NCBI GenBank assembly: GCA_025757685.1
Contig: CP107220.1
Location: 1,199,501-1,263,500 of the forward strand
DNA from: Oscillospiraceae bacterium
GTDB lineage: Bacteria; Bacillota; Clostridia; Oscillospirales; Acutalibacteraceae
DNA length: 64,000 nt
Direction of reading: 5' to 3'
Under the pieces are notes generated by a model. That model was not told the DNA's origin and did not search any database. It saw nothing but the letters and a program-made list of their open reading frames with translations. This document shows, piece by piece, positions 8,676 through 16,839 of the stretch. The position numbers and the translations under genes are program-made. The number at the start of each line of letters is the position of its first letter. Positions within the stretch are counted from its first letter, which is position 1.

Positions 8676-10007
8676 ATGGCAAAGCGTAAGAACATCATCT
8701 TCTACTTCAGCGATCAGCAGCGGTGGGATACCGTCAATGAAACGGTGACCCCTAACCTGATGCAGCTGGCCAAAGAGGGCACCCTCTTTGAGAACAACTT
8801 TACCTGCCAGCCGGTGTGCGGCCCGGCCCGTGCATGCCTGCAAACCGGTGTGTATGCTACCCAGTGCGGCTGCTACTGGAACGGCATTCCCCTGCCGGAA
8901 AGCATTACCCCGCTGGCCCATTACTTTAACGAAGCCGGGTATGACACTGCTTATGTGGGCAAGTGGCACTTGGCCTCTGACCGGCTACCGGGGATCGGCA
9001 CCCACTGCGAGGCCACGCCGGTACCGAAAGAGAAGCAGGGCGAGTACCGCTACTGGCGGGCAGCGGATGTGCTGGAATTCACCAGCCACGGCTACGACGG
9101 CTACATCTTTGACGGCGACGGCAACAAGCTGGACTTTACCGGCTACCGGGCTGACTGTATCAACGACTTTGCTCTGGAATACCTGGAGAGCGGACGGGAG
9201 GCAGACAAACCCTTCTTCCTATTTATCAGCCAGCTGGAGCCCCACCACCAAAACGACCACCATCATTACGAGGGCTATAAAGAGACCGTCAATCAATACA
9301 AGGACTATCCTCTGCCCCCGGACCTCACCTTCCTAAAGGGTGACTATAAAGAGATGTACCCGGACTATATCTCCGCCATCAATCGGTTGGACTATAATGT
9401 GGGCCGCCTGGTGCAAAAGCTCAAGGATCTGGGCATTTATGATGACACGGTTATCATCTATTCCTCAGACCACGGCAGCCACTTTAAGACCCGCAATTTG
9501 GAGTACAAGCGCTCCTGCCACGACAGCGCCACCCACACCCCGCTGATCATCAAAGGCGGCGGCTTTGACGGCGGCAAGGCAGAGAACCGGCTCACCTCCC
9601 TCATTGACCTGCCCCCCACTTTCCTGAGTCTGGCGGGCATTCCCATACCGCCCAGTTACATGGGCAAGGATCTGTGCCAAATGCAGCAGACGACACAGCC
9701 GCTTCACGACTGTGTGTTTATGCAGATCAGCGAAAGTCAGTGCGGCCGCGCCATTCGTACGGACCGGTTCAAATACGCGGTGCGCACCTTAGCACCTACC
9801 GGCTATCTGAAGTACAATGCCGGTGTATACTTTGAGGATTATCTTTATGATTTGGAGAAGGATCCCATTGAGCGCTGCAACCTGATCCGTGATCCCCGTT
9901 ACAGCCATGTGCGCCAGGAGCTGAAATACCTGCTGCTGCGTGAAATGAAAAATGCCGGAGAAGCCGCACCTGTGATTCTCCCCGCCCTGAAAGTGAGGAA
10001 AAAATAA
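8676..10007 (+). CDS. Type I sulfatase, Cys-type
   Basis: 443 residues from the ATG at 8676 (AGGAG 6-7 bases upstream; a TTG at 8670 is less likely). The sulfatase signature C-x-P-x-R-x4-T-G is complete as CGPARACLQTG, with C48 the residue converted to formylglycine. The N-terminal FYFSDQQRWD holds metal ligands, and YVGKWHL and IYSSDHGSHFK are further family motifs. No signal peptide is visible, so it probably acts in the cytoplasm on imported sulfated saccharides. Maturation would need an anaerobic sulfatase-maturing enzyme (anSME), which is not in this window. Its stop overlaps the GPH transporter start (TAATG). Confidence 0.93.
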   Translation: MAKRKNIIFYFSDQQRWDTVNETVTPNLMQLAKEGTLFENNFTCQPVCGPARACLQTGVYATQCGCYWNGIPLPESITPLAHYFNEAGYDTAYVGKWHLASDRLPGIGTHCEATPVPKEKQGEYRYWRAADVLEFTSHGYDGYIFDGDGNKLDFTGYRADCINDFALEYLESGREADKPFFLFISQLEPHHQNDHHHYEGYKETVNQYKDYPLPPDLTFLKGDYKEMYPDYISAINRLDYNVGRLVQKLKDLGIYDDTVIIYSSDHGSHFKTRNLEYKRSCHDSATHTPLIIKGGGFDGGKAENRLTSLIDLPPTFLSLAGIPIPPSYMGKDLCQMQQTTQPLHDCVFMQISESQCGRAIRTDRFKYAVRTLAPTGYLKYNAGVYFEDYLYDLEKDPIERCNLIRDPRYSHVRQELKYLLLREMKNAGEAAPVILPALKVRKK

Positions 10008-11533
10008 TGAACGAACCACAAAAAAAATACCTAACCACCAGGGAGCGGATATGCTTTACCGTGGGTGCCTTCGGCCGCTCCGGTATTTACACGCTGATGT
10101 CCATGTTTACCTTGGTATTCTTCCAAAACGGCGCCGGACTGTCCCTGTCCCAGGGTACCACAATCATCTTGATTGGCCGTATCTTTGACGCTCTCAATGA
10201 CCCGGTGATGGGCATGATCGTAGATCGCACCAAGTCCAAGTGGGGCAAAATGCGGCCTTATCTGCTGTTTGCACCGGTGCCCATTGCTATCTGCACAATA
10301 TTGCTGTTTACTGCGCCCTTTAAGGAGGGTTCCACCGCCGCCTTTGTGTGGGCGCTGATCACCTACATTCTGTGGGGTGTGGCCTTTACCGTGCAGGACG
10401 TGCCTTTCTGGGGTCTGTCCTCTGTGATTACCCCGCTGGAGAGTGAGCGTACTTCCTTTATTTCCACCGCCCGCCTGGGCTCCACCTTCGGTGGCATTCT
10501 GCCGGCGTTGCTGGTGCCCATTCTGTACCAGAGCAACATGGGCTATAACAAAGGTTTCTTTGTAGGCGCCCTGATCTTTGCCCTGCTGGGCTGCGGGCTG
10601 TCCATTCTCATCTTCTTTGTATCCAAAGAGCGCGTGCCCAAGATGGACCACACCCCCTCCTTCAAGGAGACTTTTGTGGTGCTGGGCAAGAACAAGCTGC
10701 TGCTGATCGTTATTGCCGCTTCCGTTCTGGGCTCCACTATGGTTACCGCCAACCAATGCGCGGACTATATCGGCAATTACATTATTATTCAGAATTATAC
10801 AGACTTCCGCCAGATCTTTATGGACTTCCTGCCCGGCGCACAAAGCACCCTGGTACCCAATGTGGACGCTGCGGCAGCCTATTCCTTCTGGATCCCTCGC
10901 GGCACCATTGTAACCACCCTAACCGTAGCCATCGGCGTGGGCATGGTGCCTGCCATGGCCATCTTCCCCCTGCTGCGCAAGAAGTTCAGCTTAAAGCAGA
11001 TCTACATTGGCTCCGCCCTGTTTGGCTTTGCCGTGCACGGCCTTTGCTATGTGATTTTGGCACAAGATGTAACCAAGATCAACATCTTTATCCTGTGGAT
11101 TTTCCTGTTTCTGATGGGTCTGCCCCTTGGCATTTACAATGTGATCACCTACGCGCTGATTGCCGACTCCATCGACTATTTGGAGTGGAAGACCGGCGAG
11201 CGCCAGGAGGGTGTGTGCTTTGCATTCCAAACCTTCCTGTCTAAGGTAAACGCCGCAATTGCCACCTTCGTGTTCGGTCAGCTGCTGGCGCAAACGGACT
11301 TTAAGGCCGTAGACAAATCCCTGGTGGATAACGCCGGGCGTCAAATCTTCTTTGAGCAGTCTGCCAGCACCCAAAAAATGCTGCTGGCGCTGGTGACCAT
11401 TGTACCGGCTGTGGGCTTTATCCTGACCATCATTCCTATGTTCTTTAACAAGTACACCGGCAAGGTGAAGGCCCAGGCCCAGGCTGAGCTGGAGGCTAAG
11501 CGCGAAAAGCTGATGGAAAGCGAAGAAGCCTAA
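10007..11533 (+). CDS. GPH-family cation/sugar symporter (copy 1)
   Basis: 508 residues, 12 predicted membrane helices. The glycoside-pentoside-hexuronide signature DALNDPVMGMIVDRTKSKWG (about 63-82) followed by KMRPYLL identifies the MFS_2/GPH family, which imports glycosides, pentosides or uronides with H+ or Na+. Coupling to the sulfatase by a 1-base overlap suggests import of the sulfatase substrate, a sulfated sugar or uronide (inference). It is clearly diverged from the two minus-strand copies at 11830 and 14141. Confidence 0.9.
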   Translation: MNEPQKKYLTTRERICFTVGAFGRSGIYTLMSMFTLVFFQNGAGLSLSQGTTIILIGRIFDALNDPVMGMIVDRTKSKWGKMRPYLLFAPVPIAICTILLFTAPFKEGSTAAFVWALITYILWGVAFTVQDVPFWGLSSVITPLESERTSFISTARLGSTFGGILPALLVPILYQSNMGYNKGFFVGALIFALLGCGLSILIFFVSKERVPKMDHTPSFKETFVVLGKNKLLLIVIAASVLGSTMVTANQCADYIGNYIIIQNYTDFRQIFMDFLPGAQSTLVPNVDAAAAYSFWIPRGTIVTTLTVAIGVGMVPAMAIFPLLRKKFSLKQIYIGSALFGFAVHGLCYVILAQDVTKINIFILWIFLFLMGLPLGIYNVITYALIADSIDYLEWKTGERQEGVCFAFQTFLSKVNAAIATFVFGQLLAQTDFKAVDKSLVDNAGRQIFFEQSASTQKMLLALVTIVPAVGFILTIIPMFFNKYTGKVKAQAQAELEAKREKLMESEEA

Positions 11534-11549
11534 ATACCCTGAAAATCAT

Positions 11550-11579
11550 AAAAAGCGCTTCCTGCGGGAAGCGCTTTTT
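11550..11579. terminator. Rho-independent terminator, bidirectional
   Basis: A perfect 13-bp stem, AAAAAGCGCTTCC (11550-11562) paired with GGAAGCGCTTTTT (11567-11579), with loop TGCG. It ends the sulfatase/GPH transcript and would also act from the minus strand. Confidence 0.93.
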
Positions 11580-11605
11580 ATTACCCATTTCTTTGTATTT
11601 CCTTT

Positions 11606-11794
11606 TTAGCAGCAGCGCGCACTGTCCTTGTCCTTTAGCGCAGCCTGAGAGCAGCTGTATTCACGCTTTTTGTCTTTTACGCGTACGGTATCAACAATCG
11701 GTAAAAAGCGCACAGAGGGATTGCTGTGCCGTCCTTGCGCAGTCTCGGAAGCCTCTTTTCTAAAGAGCAAGGCATAGAACGCACAAAAAAGCAC
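11606..11794 (-). other. Intergenic stretch with an unresolved Cys-rich ORF
   Basis: Between two terminators lies an open minus-strand frame of up to 62 codons ending EYSCSQAALKDKDSARCC. The only long start is a GTG inside the neighbouring terminator hairpin, and no ribosome binding site is visible at that or an internal start. The cysteine-rich C-terminus is unusual but no family is recognised. It may be chance coding or the remnant of a small gene. Confidence 0.15.
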
Positions 11795-11812
11795 CGCCGC
11801 AGCGGTGCTTTT
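11785..11812 (-). terminator. Terminator of the second GPH transporter gene
   Basis: GCACCGC (11791-11797) pairs with GCGGTGC (11802-11808), extended by an A/T stretch; read on the minus strand it is followed by TTTTTT. It lies 20 bases after the stop of the gene at 11830. Confidence 0.88.
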
Positions 11813-11829
11813 GTTTTTATTGGTTGATC

Positions 11830-13395
11830 TTATTCAGCGCTGTCCTCGCCCTTAGCAGCGCGCTTAGCTACCAACTCGCTCAGGATACGGCTATGCTCTT
11901 TATCGGACATTGCATACTTAATGGTGGGCAATGCGGAGAGAACCATACCGATGGCAGGCGGAATGGAGATCAGGAAGAACATGGTGGCGGCGTACTTACC
12001 GGCGCCGGAACCACCGTCATAACTCAAGAAATCTGCGCCGCTCTTCAGGGCTTCATTCAGCTTCAAAATATTGGCGTCACTATAACCTACAAAGTGGTAC
12101 ACCACAGCAGACAGGATAGAGGCGATACCGCCGGACAGCTTGGTGATAAAGGACTGGCCGGAGAAGAATACACCGTCGGTACGCACGCCGTTGTGGTACT
12201 CCTCGTAGTCCACGCAGTCGGCGATCATCACGGACTGGAGCACATTGATACCACCCATGGCAGCGCCTGCAAAGAAGAAGCACAGCCCGGTAAGGACCAC
12301 CCATACCATAGAGGTCTTTACATCGCCGTGGGCGATCTTAAAGAACACATACAGCAGAGCAAAAGGCACGGCGCCTGCAACGGAATAGAAGTTATAAACG
12401 CTCTTTTTCTCGTGCTTGCGAATCAATGACGGAGTAATGCCCATAGCAATAAACTGACCCAGGAACACGGCAGCGGCGATCACAGCCAGGCGCACCAAAA
12501 TGCTCCAGTTAATACCCACCATAGCACCGGTATCGTCTGTTTTCAACACATTCATAAAGTCGCCGTTGGCGTAATAATAGGTAATCAGCGTCATGGCAAT
12601 GAGCATGAGCAGCTGAATGGGACTTCTGAGAATACCGGAGATCAAAATCTGGCGGAACGGCTTGTTCTGGAACATAATTTTGAAGTTCTCGGTAAAGGTA
12701 TATTTTTTCTCTGCCTGCTCCACCCGCTCTTTGGTGCCGATGCCGGCAAACTCAAAGAGAACAGTGGCGATCACGGTCATAATAATCACGGTCAGGATAA
12801 AGCCGTACTGAGAAGCCTTGGCCTGAGAATAGCCTTTGCCCTCAAAAATACCGCCTACAACCTGGGCGATCTGCACCACCAGCACGCCAACGCCGCCGAT
12901 ACCGGCAACGATACGGGCCAAGCCCAGCAGCTTGCTGCGGTCGTCCTCGTCCTCCGTCATCAGGGAAGTAATGCCCCACAGCGGAATATCACACACGGTA
13001 AAGCACATACCCCAAGCGATGTAAGACACGGCAGCCCAAGCCACGATCAGCACCTTTTGGGTGTTTGAAGTGGCAGTGGCATAGTTGCCGTTGAGGAATG
13101 CCAAAACGGTGACCACGCCGATAATGGCAGGGAAAATAATCAGGTACGGACGGCATTTGCCCCACTTGGTACGGGTGCGGTCCACAATGGTGCCCATCAT
13201 CGGGTCATTGATGGCGTCCCACACACGAGCCAGGGCAAAAATCCAGCCCAAAGCCATTGCCGGCAGGCAAATTACATTTTGGAAATAGAAATACAGACCT
13301 GTGGCTACAATGTTGTAGATCAGGTTTTGACCCAGCATACCGGTGAGGTACATATTACGCTCTTTTTTGGTATAGGTCCTTGTTTGGTTTGACAC
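11830..13395 (-). CDS. GPH-family cation/sugar symporter (copy 2)
   Basis: 521 residues, 12 predicted membrane helices, with the GPH signature DAINDPMMGTIVDRTRTKWG followed by KCRPYL. It begins MSNQTRTYTKKERNMYLTGM and is very similar along its length to the copy at 14141 (MSSQVRTYTAKERNMYLVGM), so the two are paralogues. It carries an extra charged C-terminal tail (LVAKRAAKGEDSAE). Substrate unknown; the family takes up glycosides, pentosides or hexuronides. It has its own promoter at 13426-13454 and terminator at 11785-11812. Confidence 0.9.
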   Translation of the reverse strand: MSNQTRTYTKKERNMYLTGMLGQNLIYNIVATGLYFYFQNVICLPAMALGWIFALARVWDAINDPMMGTIVDRTRTKWGKCRPYLIIFPAIIGVVTVLAFLNGNYATATSNTQKVLIVAWAAVSYIAWGMCFTVCDIPLWGITSLMTEDEDDRSKLLGLARIVAGIGGVGVLVVQIAQVVGGIFEGKGYSQAKASQYGFILTVIIMTVIATVLFEFAGIGTKERVEQAEKKYTFTENFKIMFQNKPFRQILISGILRSPIQLLMLIAMTLITYYYANGDFMNVLKTDDTGAMVGINWSILVRLAVIAAAVFLGQFIAMGITPSLIRKHEKKSVYNFYSVAGAVPFALLYVFFKIAHGDVKTSMVWVVLTGLCFFFAGAAMGGINVLQSVMIADCVDYEEYHNGVRTDGVFFSGQSFITKLSGGIASILSAVVYHFVGYSDANILKLNEALKSGADFLSYDGGSGAGKYAATMFFLISIPPAIGMVLSALPTIKYAMSDKEHSRILSELVAKRAAKGEDSAE

Positions 13396-13425
13396 TTTAT
13401 CGAGTCCCCCTATATTTTTTCTTCT

Positions 13426-13476
13426 ATTTTACCAGTATGTGTAGCAAATAGCAAGTATTATTTGTGCAAAAGCGAC
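13426..13476 (-). promoter_or_regulatory. Promoter and conserved upstream element of GPH copy 2
   Basis: On the minus strand TTGCTA (13454-13449), a 17-base spacer and TAAAAT (13431-13426). Just upstream, the plus strand reads GCAAGTATTATTTGTGCAA then AAGCGACA up to 13476. The same two blocks occur before GPH copy 3 at 15692-15728, suggesting a shared regulator. Confidence 0.65.
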
Positions 13477-13521
13477 AGTGTGCGTCAAAATGAAAGACAT
13501 TTGTCCACTTTGCAATTTCAC

Positions 13522-14079
13522 TTACAGCCGCAGGGACAAAGATACGATGTTATGGCCGTAATCGTAACTCTCTGTAAAGCCGTATTTGCGATACATTTTG
13601 TACCCGGCGGAGTCTCGGCTGACCCCGCAGCAGGAAAGGTAGTCTACGCCCCGCTCCCGCAAATGACGGCACAGGGTGTCCATTAGCCGTGTACCCCACC
13701 CCTGCCGCTGATAGGGCGGCAATATATCCAGGTGGAAGTGCACCGGCCGGTTTTTGATTTTGCCCAGGCACCACAAATAGCCCAGCAAGCCCGCCGCCTG
13801 ATCTGGCGCTGTGCGCAACACCCGGCGCAGATAAGTGGTGCGGTAGCGATGTACAAAGCCCCGATAGTCCGCAGCACAGAGAATGTACCCCACTGCCCGA
13901 TCGCTTTCGTCCGCCAGCACAAAAATATGATCCGGCTCGTAGGCAGTAAAATAGTCGTTATAAATCAGCGTTACCGCCTCTAAGGTGCGCCCGGTTCTTT
14001 GAAACGGCTTGGCCGCCGTCTCCCGGCAAATTTGGCGCAGCCGGTCCCGGTCCGCCGGGCGATAGGGTCGAATGGTCAT
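13522..14079 (-). CDS. GNAT-family N-acetyltransferase
   Basis: 185 residues. The acetyl-CoA binding motif is seen as LDILPPYQRQGWGTRLMD, with Q/RxxGxG/A as QRQGWG, followed by AGYKMYRKYGF near the C-terminus. Start MTIRPYRPADRDRLRQICRE is typical of GNAT proteins. The acceptor is unknown; the form resembles GNAT proteins found in sugar-use loci of gut Clostridia (weak inference). It sits alone between two GPH transporter genes on the same strand, after the terminator of copy 3, so it probably has its own promoter. Confidence 0.85.
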   Translation of the reverse strand: MTIRPYRPADRDRLRQICRETAAKPFQRTGRTLEAVTLIYNDYFTAYEPDHIFVLADESDRAVGYILCAADYRGFVHRYRTTYLRRVLRTAPDQAAGLLGYLWCLGKIKNRPVHFHLDILPPYQRQGWGTRLMDTLCRHLRERGVDYLSCCGVSRDSAGYKMYRKYGFTESYDYGHNIVSLSLRL

Positions 14080-14098
14080 AATGCCTCCGAATATAGCA

Positions 14099-14130
14099 AA
14101 AGCCTGAGAGCCGCGCAGCCCTCAGGCTTT
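14099..14130 (-). terminator. Terminator of the third GPH transporter gene
   Basis: AAAGCCTGAG (14099-14108) pairs with CTCAGGCTTT (14121-14130) around a 12-base loop; on the minus strand it ends in TTTT. It follows the stop at 14141 directly. Confidence 0.85.
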
Positions 14131-14140
14131 ATTGGTTTCA

Positions 14141-15646
14141 TCAGTTATCTGCGGTTTCTTCTGTCTGGGCATTACGGCGCTGCACCAGCGCTTCCAAAAT
14201 GGTGCGGTGCTCCTCGTCTGTCATACCGTAGTGACGCAGCGGAATGATGGACAAAAACAGACCGATAGCCGGCGGGATCGAACACAGGAAGAACATCATC
14301 CCCGCATACTGGGGAAACTGATCCTTAAAGGACGCACCGGCACGCAGAGCCTCGTTGCAGGCGCTTACATTGTCGCCGCTAAAGCCCACGATGGAGTAGC
14401 CGACGCCCTGAATAATGGAGCTGATCCCGGCGGACAGCTTGGTAATAAAAGACTGGCCGGAGAAGAACACACCGTCCGGCCGATAGCCCTTGTGGTACTC
14501 CTCATAGTCCACCGCGTCGGCGATCATCACGGACTGGAGCACACTCAAAGCGCCTATGCCGCCGCCTGCCAGAGCAAAGACCACAAACAGGATTGCCACC
14601 CACAGCGGCTGATCCAGATCCCGGGGCGCCAGCAGGTACACCGGGTAGATCAGTGCAAAGGGAATGGCGCCCATAATGGTAGAGCCGATGAGCATACGCG
14701 TTTTATCGTGTTTCTCCGCCAGCTTGGGCACCAGCGCCATGGCGATAAACTGACCGCCAAAAATAGCGCCGCCGAAGATAATCATATACAGCATATAATC
14801 GCCAAAGTAGTTGCCGTAGTAATAAGACATCAGGGTCATGGCAACAGACAGCAAAATCTGAATGGGCGAGCGCAGCACACCGCTAATCAGCTGGTTGCGG
14901 AAGGGCTTGTTGCCCCACATGATCTTAAAGTTCTCCTTAAACCCGAACTTTTGCTCCGCAGAGGGCACACGCTCCCGCACAAAAACACCGGTCATCTGGA
15001 ACATACCACAGCCGATTACCGTTAAGATCACTGCCACGATGATAAAGCCCATTTGTTGGCCCTTCAGTACAGAACCGGCAGCGGACTCCAACTTTTTCCC
15101 CAGTGCCTGAGACAGCGGATTGATGGTCAGCAGCACCACGCCGCCGCCCAGGCCCGCTGCAATACGGGCAAAGGAGAGAATGGACGCCCGGTCCTTCTCC
15201 ACCTCTGTCATACGGGAGGTCACGCCCCACAAGGGAATATCCCCTACCGTGTAGCACATACCCCACAGGATATAAGACACGGCAGCCCAGCCCACGATCA
15301 GGGCATTCTTGCCCGGGGTGTTGGCAGAGCTATACATACCGTTACAGAAGGTCAGTATGGTGATCACCAGAATAACGGCCGGTGAAAACAGCAAATACGG
15401 TCGGCACTTGCCCCACTTGGTGTTGGTGCGGTCCACAAAGGTGCCCATCATTGGGTCGTTAATGGCGTCCCACACCCGCGCCACGGCCATAAAGATACTG
15501 ATGGCCATTGCCGGAATAAAGATCACCGACTGGAAGTAGAAATACAGCCCGGTGCCGATGATGTTGTAGATCATATTCTGACCCATCATACCCACCAGGT
15601 ACATATTCCGTTCCTTAGCCGTATATGTACGTACTTGACTGGACAT
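14141..15646 (-). CDS. GPH-family cation/sugar symporter (copy 3)
   Basis: 501 residues, 12 predicted membrane helices. GPH signature DAINDPMMGTFVDRTNTKWG followed by KCRPYL. It is a close paralogue of the gene at 11830 and shares its upstream DNA, suggesting a local duplication with the promoter. The ATG is preceded by AAAGGGGGA. Substrate unknown. The promoter at 15669-15697 and terminator at 14099-14130 make it a single-gene unit. Confidence 0.9.
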   Translation of the reverse strand: MSSQVRTYTAKERNMYLVGMMGQNMIYNIIGTGLYFYFQSVIFIPAMAISIFMAVARVWDAINDPMMGTFVDRTNTKWGKCRPYLLFSPAVILVITILTFCNGMYSSANTPGKNALIVGWAAVSYILWGMCYTVGDIPLWGVTSRMTEVEKDRASILSFARIAAGLGGGVVLLTINPLSQALGKKLESAAGSVLKGQQMGFIIVAVILTVIGCGMFQMTGVFVRERVPSAEQKFGFKENFKIMWGNKPFRNQLISGVLRSPIQILLSVAMTLMSYYYGNYFGDYMLYMIIFGGAIFGGQFIAMALVPKLAEKHDKTRMLIGSTIMGAIPFALIYPVYLLAPRDLDQPLWVAILFVVFALAGGGIGALSVLQSVMIADAVDYEEYHKGYRPDGVFFSGQSFITKLSAGISSIIQGVGYSIVGFSGDNVSACNEALRAGASFKDQFPQYAGMMFFLCSIPPAIGLFLSIIPLRHYGMTDEEHRTILEALVQRRNAQTEETADN

Positions 15647-15668
15647 AGAAATCCCCCTTTACCTTTCT

Positions 15669-15728
15669 ATATTACCAGTTTTATCATCGCTTCGCAAGCA
15701 TTATTTGTCAATTTTGCACAAAAGCGAC
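15669..15728 (-). promoter_or_regulatory. Promoter and conserved upstream element of GPH copy 3
   Basis: On the minus strand TTGCGA (15697-15692), a 17-base spacer and TAATAT (15674-15669). The plus strand upstream carries GCAAGCATTATTTGT and, after about 8 extra bases, GCACAAAAGCGACA. Compare the matching blocks at 13451-13476. Confidence 0.65.
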
Positions 15729-15748
15729 AAAAGGGGACAACCGTCGTT

Positions 15749-16681
15749 TTAAATGTAATAATACCAGTAGCTGCCGCTGCACAGGGCGTAAGACTTGCCG
15801 GTGGCTTTTTCCTTGAGCACATACCCGGCAATATAACGATAGCCACAGTCGCTGTCTCCCGGCTTTTTGGGTACCGTACAGGTGATCTCTATGGAATAAT
15901 TTTGATAATCCGCCACAATCACCGGTTTTGTCGAGGGCTCGGCATTTTCTTCCCGTGGCTCTGTTTTGGGCCGGTGGTTGGTGGGGGTCATTTTTCCCTT
16001 GTAGTCCAGATGATAGCACGAATCCGTACCGCCGTTGTTGGTCAGCAGGTACGCCGCGCTGTCCGACCAATCATAGAAGTAGGCACGATCCGTCTCCAGA
16101 CCGGATTGCAGCACCTTGTCCTCTGCGGCTGTGCAGGCGTGCAGCTCACCTTTGCCGCTTTCGTCTGCGCTCATACCGTCCTGGTTCCGCGTGTTGCACA
16201 GGTAGAACAGCGTGTACCCGCAAGGAGCCAACGCCACCCCGTCACTGGTATTGGGCGTGGCGTAAATGCATGCTGGCCAATCCTTGTCTATATCGTAAGC
16301 ATACAGGCAAAAGCCCCACTGGGTTTTGTCCGTGTCAGTATAAGTATAGCAGGTAAAATACAGGGTGTTGCCTATGCGGCACAGCTGCGCAATATCACTC
16401 ACCCCGTTCAGCACCGTGCGGGTCTTGCCGGTCAGCAGGTCATAGGCCATCAGCTTTTGGGGCGTGCCAAAGGTGTTCCGCTCATCAGTATCCTCCGTGG
16501 CATAGTAGAATGTATCCGCCGTCAGGTAAATATTGCTTTGGGGCTGGAGTTGGTTCTCCGTCTGCTGCTGCAGTGGCTTGTCAAACCGAGCGCCTGCCGG
16601 TTGGGCAATATCTGTCTTGCTGCAAGCGCACAGTGCCAATACCGATACCACACAAAGTAAGAGAGCTAAAATCCGTTTCAC
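15749..16681 (-). CDS. Predicted lipoprotein of unknown function
   Basis: 310 residues from a GTG at 16681 (AAAGGATGATT upstream); a longer in-frame extension to 16831 has no signal sequence and is rejected. The N-terminus VKRILALLLCVVSVLALCAC ends in lipobox LCAC, so it should be lipid-anchored outside the membrane after LspA cleavage. The rest is rich in aromatic and polar residues (for example YYATEDTDER, YLTNNG-like stretches), reminiscent of the DUF5050-type beta-propeller lipoproteins of Clostridia, but no family is firmly recognised. It has its own promoter (16713-16742) and lies upstream of GPH copy 3 on the same strand. Confidence 0.75.
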   Translation of the reverse strand: MKRILALLLCVVSVLALCACSKTDIAQPAGARFDKPLQQQTENQLQPQSNIYLTADTFYYATEDTDERNTFGTPQKLMAYDLLTGKTRTVLNGVSDIAQLCRIGNTLYFTCYTYTDTDKTQWGFCLYAYDIDKDWPACIYATPNTSDGVALAPCGYTLFYLCNTRNQDGMSADESGKGELHACTAAEDKVLQSGLETDRAYFYDWSDSAAYLLTNNGGTDSCYHLDYKGKMTPTNHRPKTEPREENAEPSTKPVIVADYQNYSIEITCTVPKKPGDSDCGYRYIAGYVLKEKATGKSYALCSGSYWYYYI

Positions 16682-16712
16682 ACAATCATCCTTTCTGCCC
16701 GGGGGCAACTCC

Positions 16713-16742
16713 AGTATAGGCAGCAGAGCGCCCATTTGGCAA
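16713..16742 (-). promoter_or_regulatory. Promoter of the lipoprotein gene
   Basis: On the minus strand TTGCCA (16742-16737), an 18-base spacer and TATACT (16718-16713), about 32 bases before the GTG start. Confidence 0.65.
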
Positions 16743-16784
16743 GGCACGGTGCGTGGAAATGACTCCACCCCCGGTGGAAGAACG

Positions 16785-16828
16785 CAAAAAAGGCTCCCCG
16801 GCACGTGCATGCAAGCCGGAGAGCCTTT
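16785..16828 (-). terminator. Terminator of the csoR-copA operon
   Basis: AAAGGCTCCCCGGC (16789-16802) pairs with GCCGGAGAGCCTTT (16815-16828), one G-T pair; on the minus strand a run of TTTTTT follows. It lies 11 bases after the copA stop. Confidence 0.9.
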
Positions 16829-16839
16829 CATTTTTCCTT

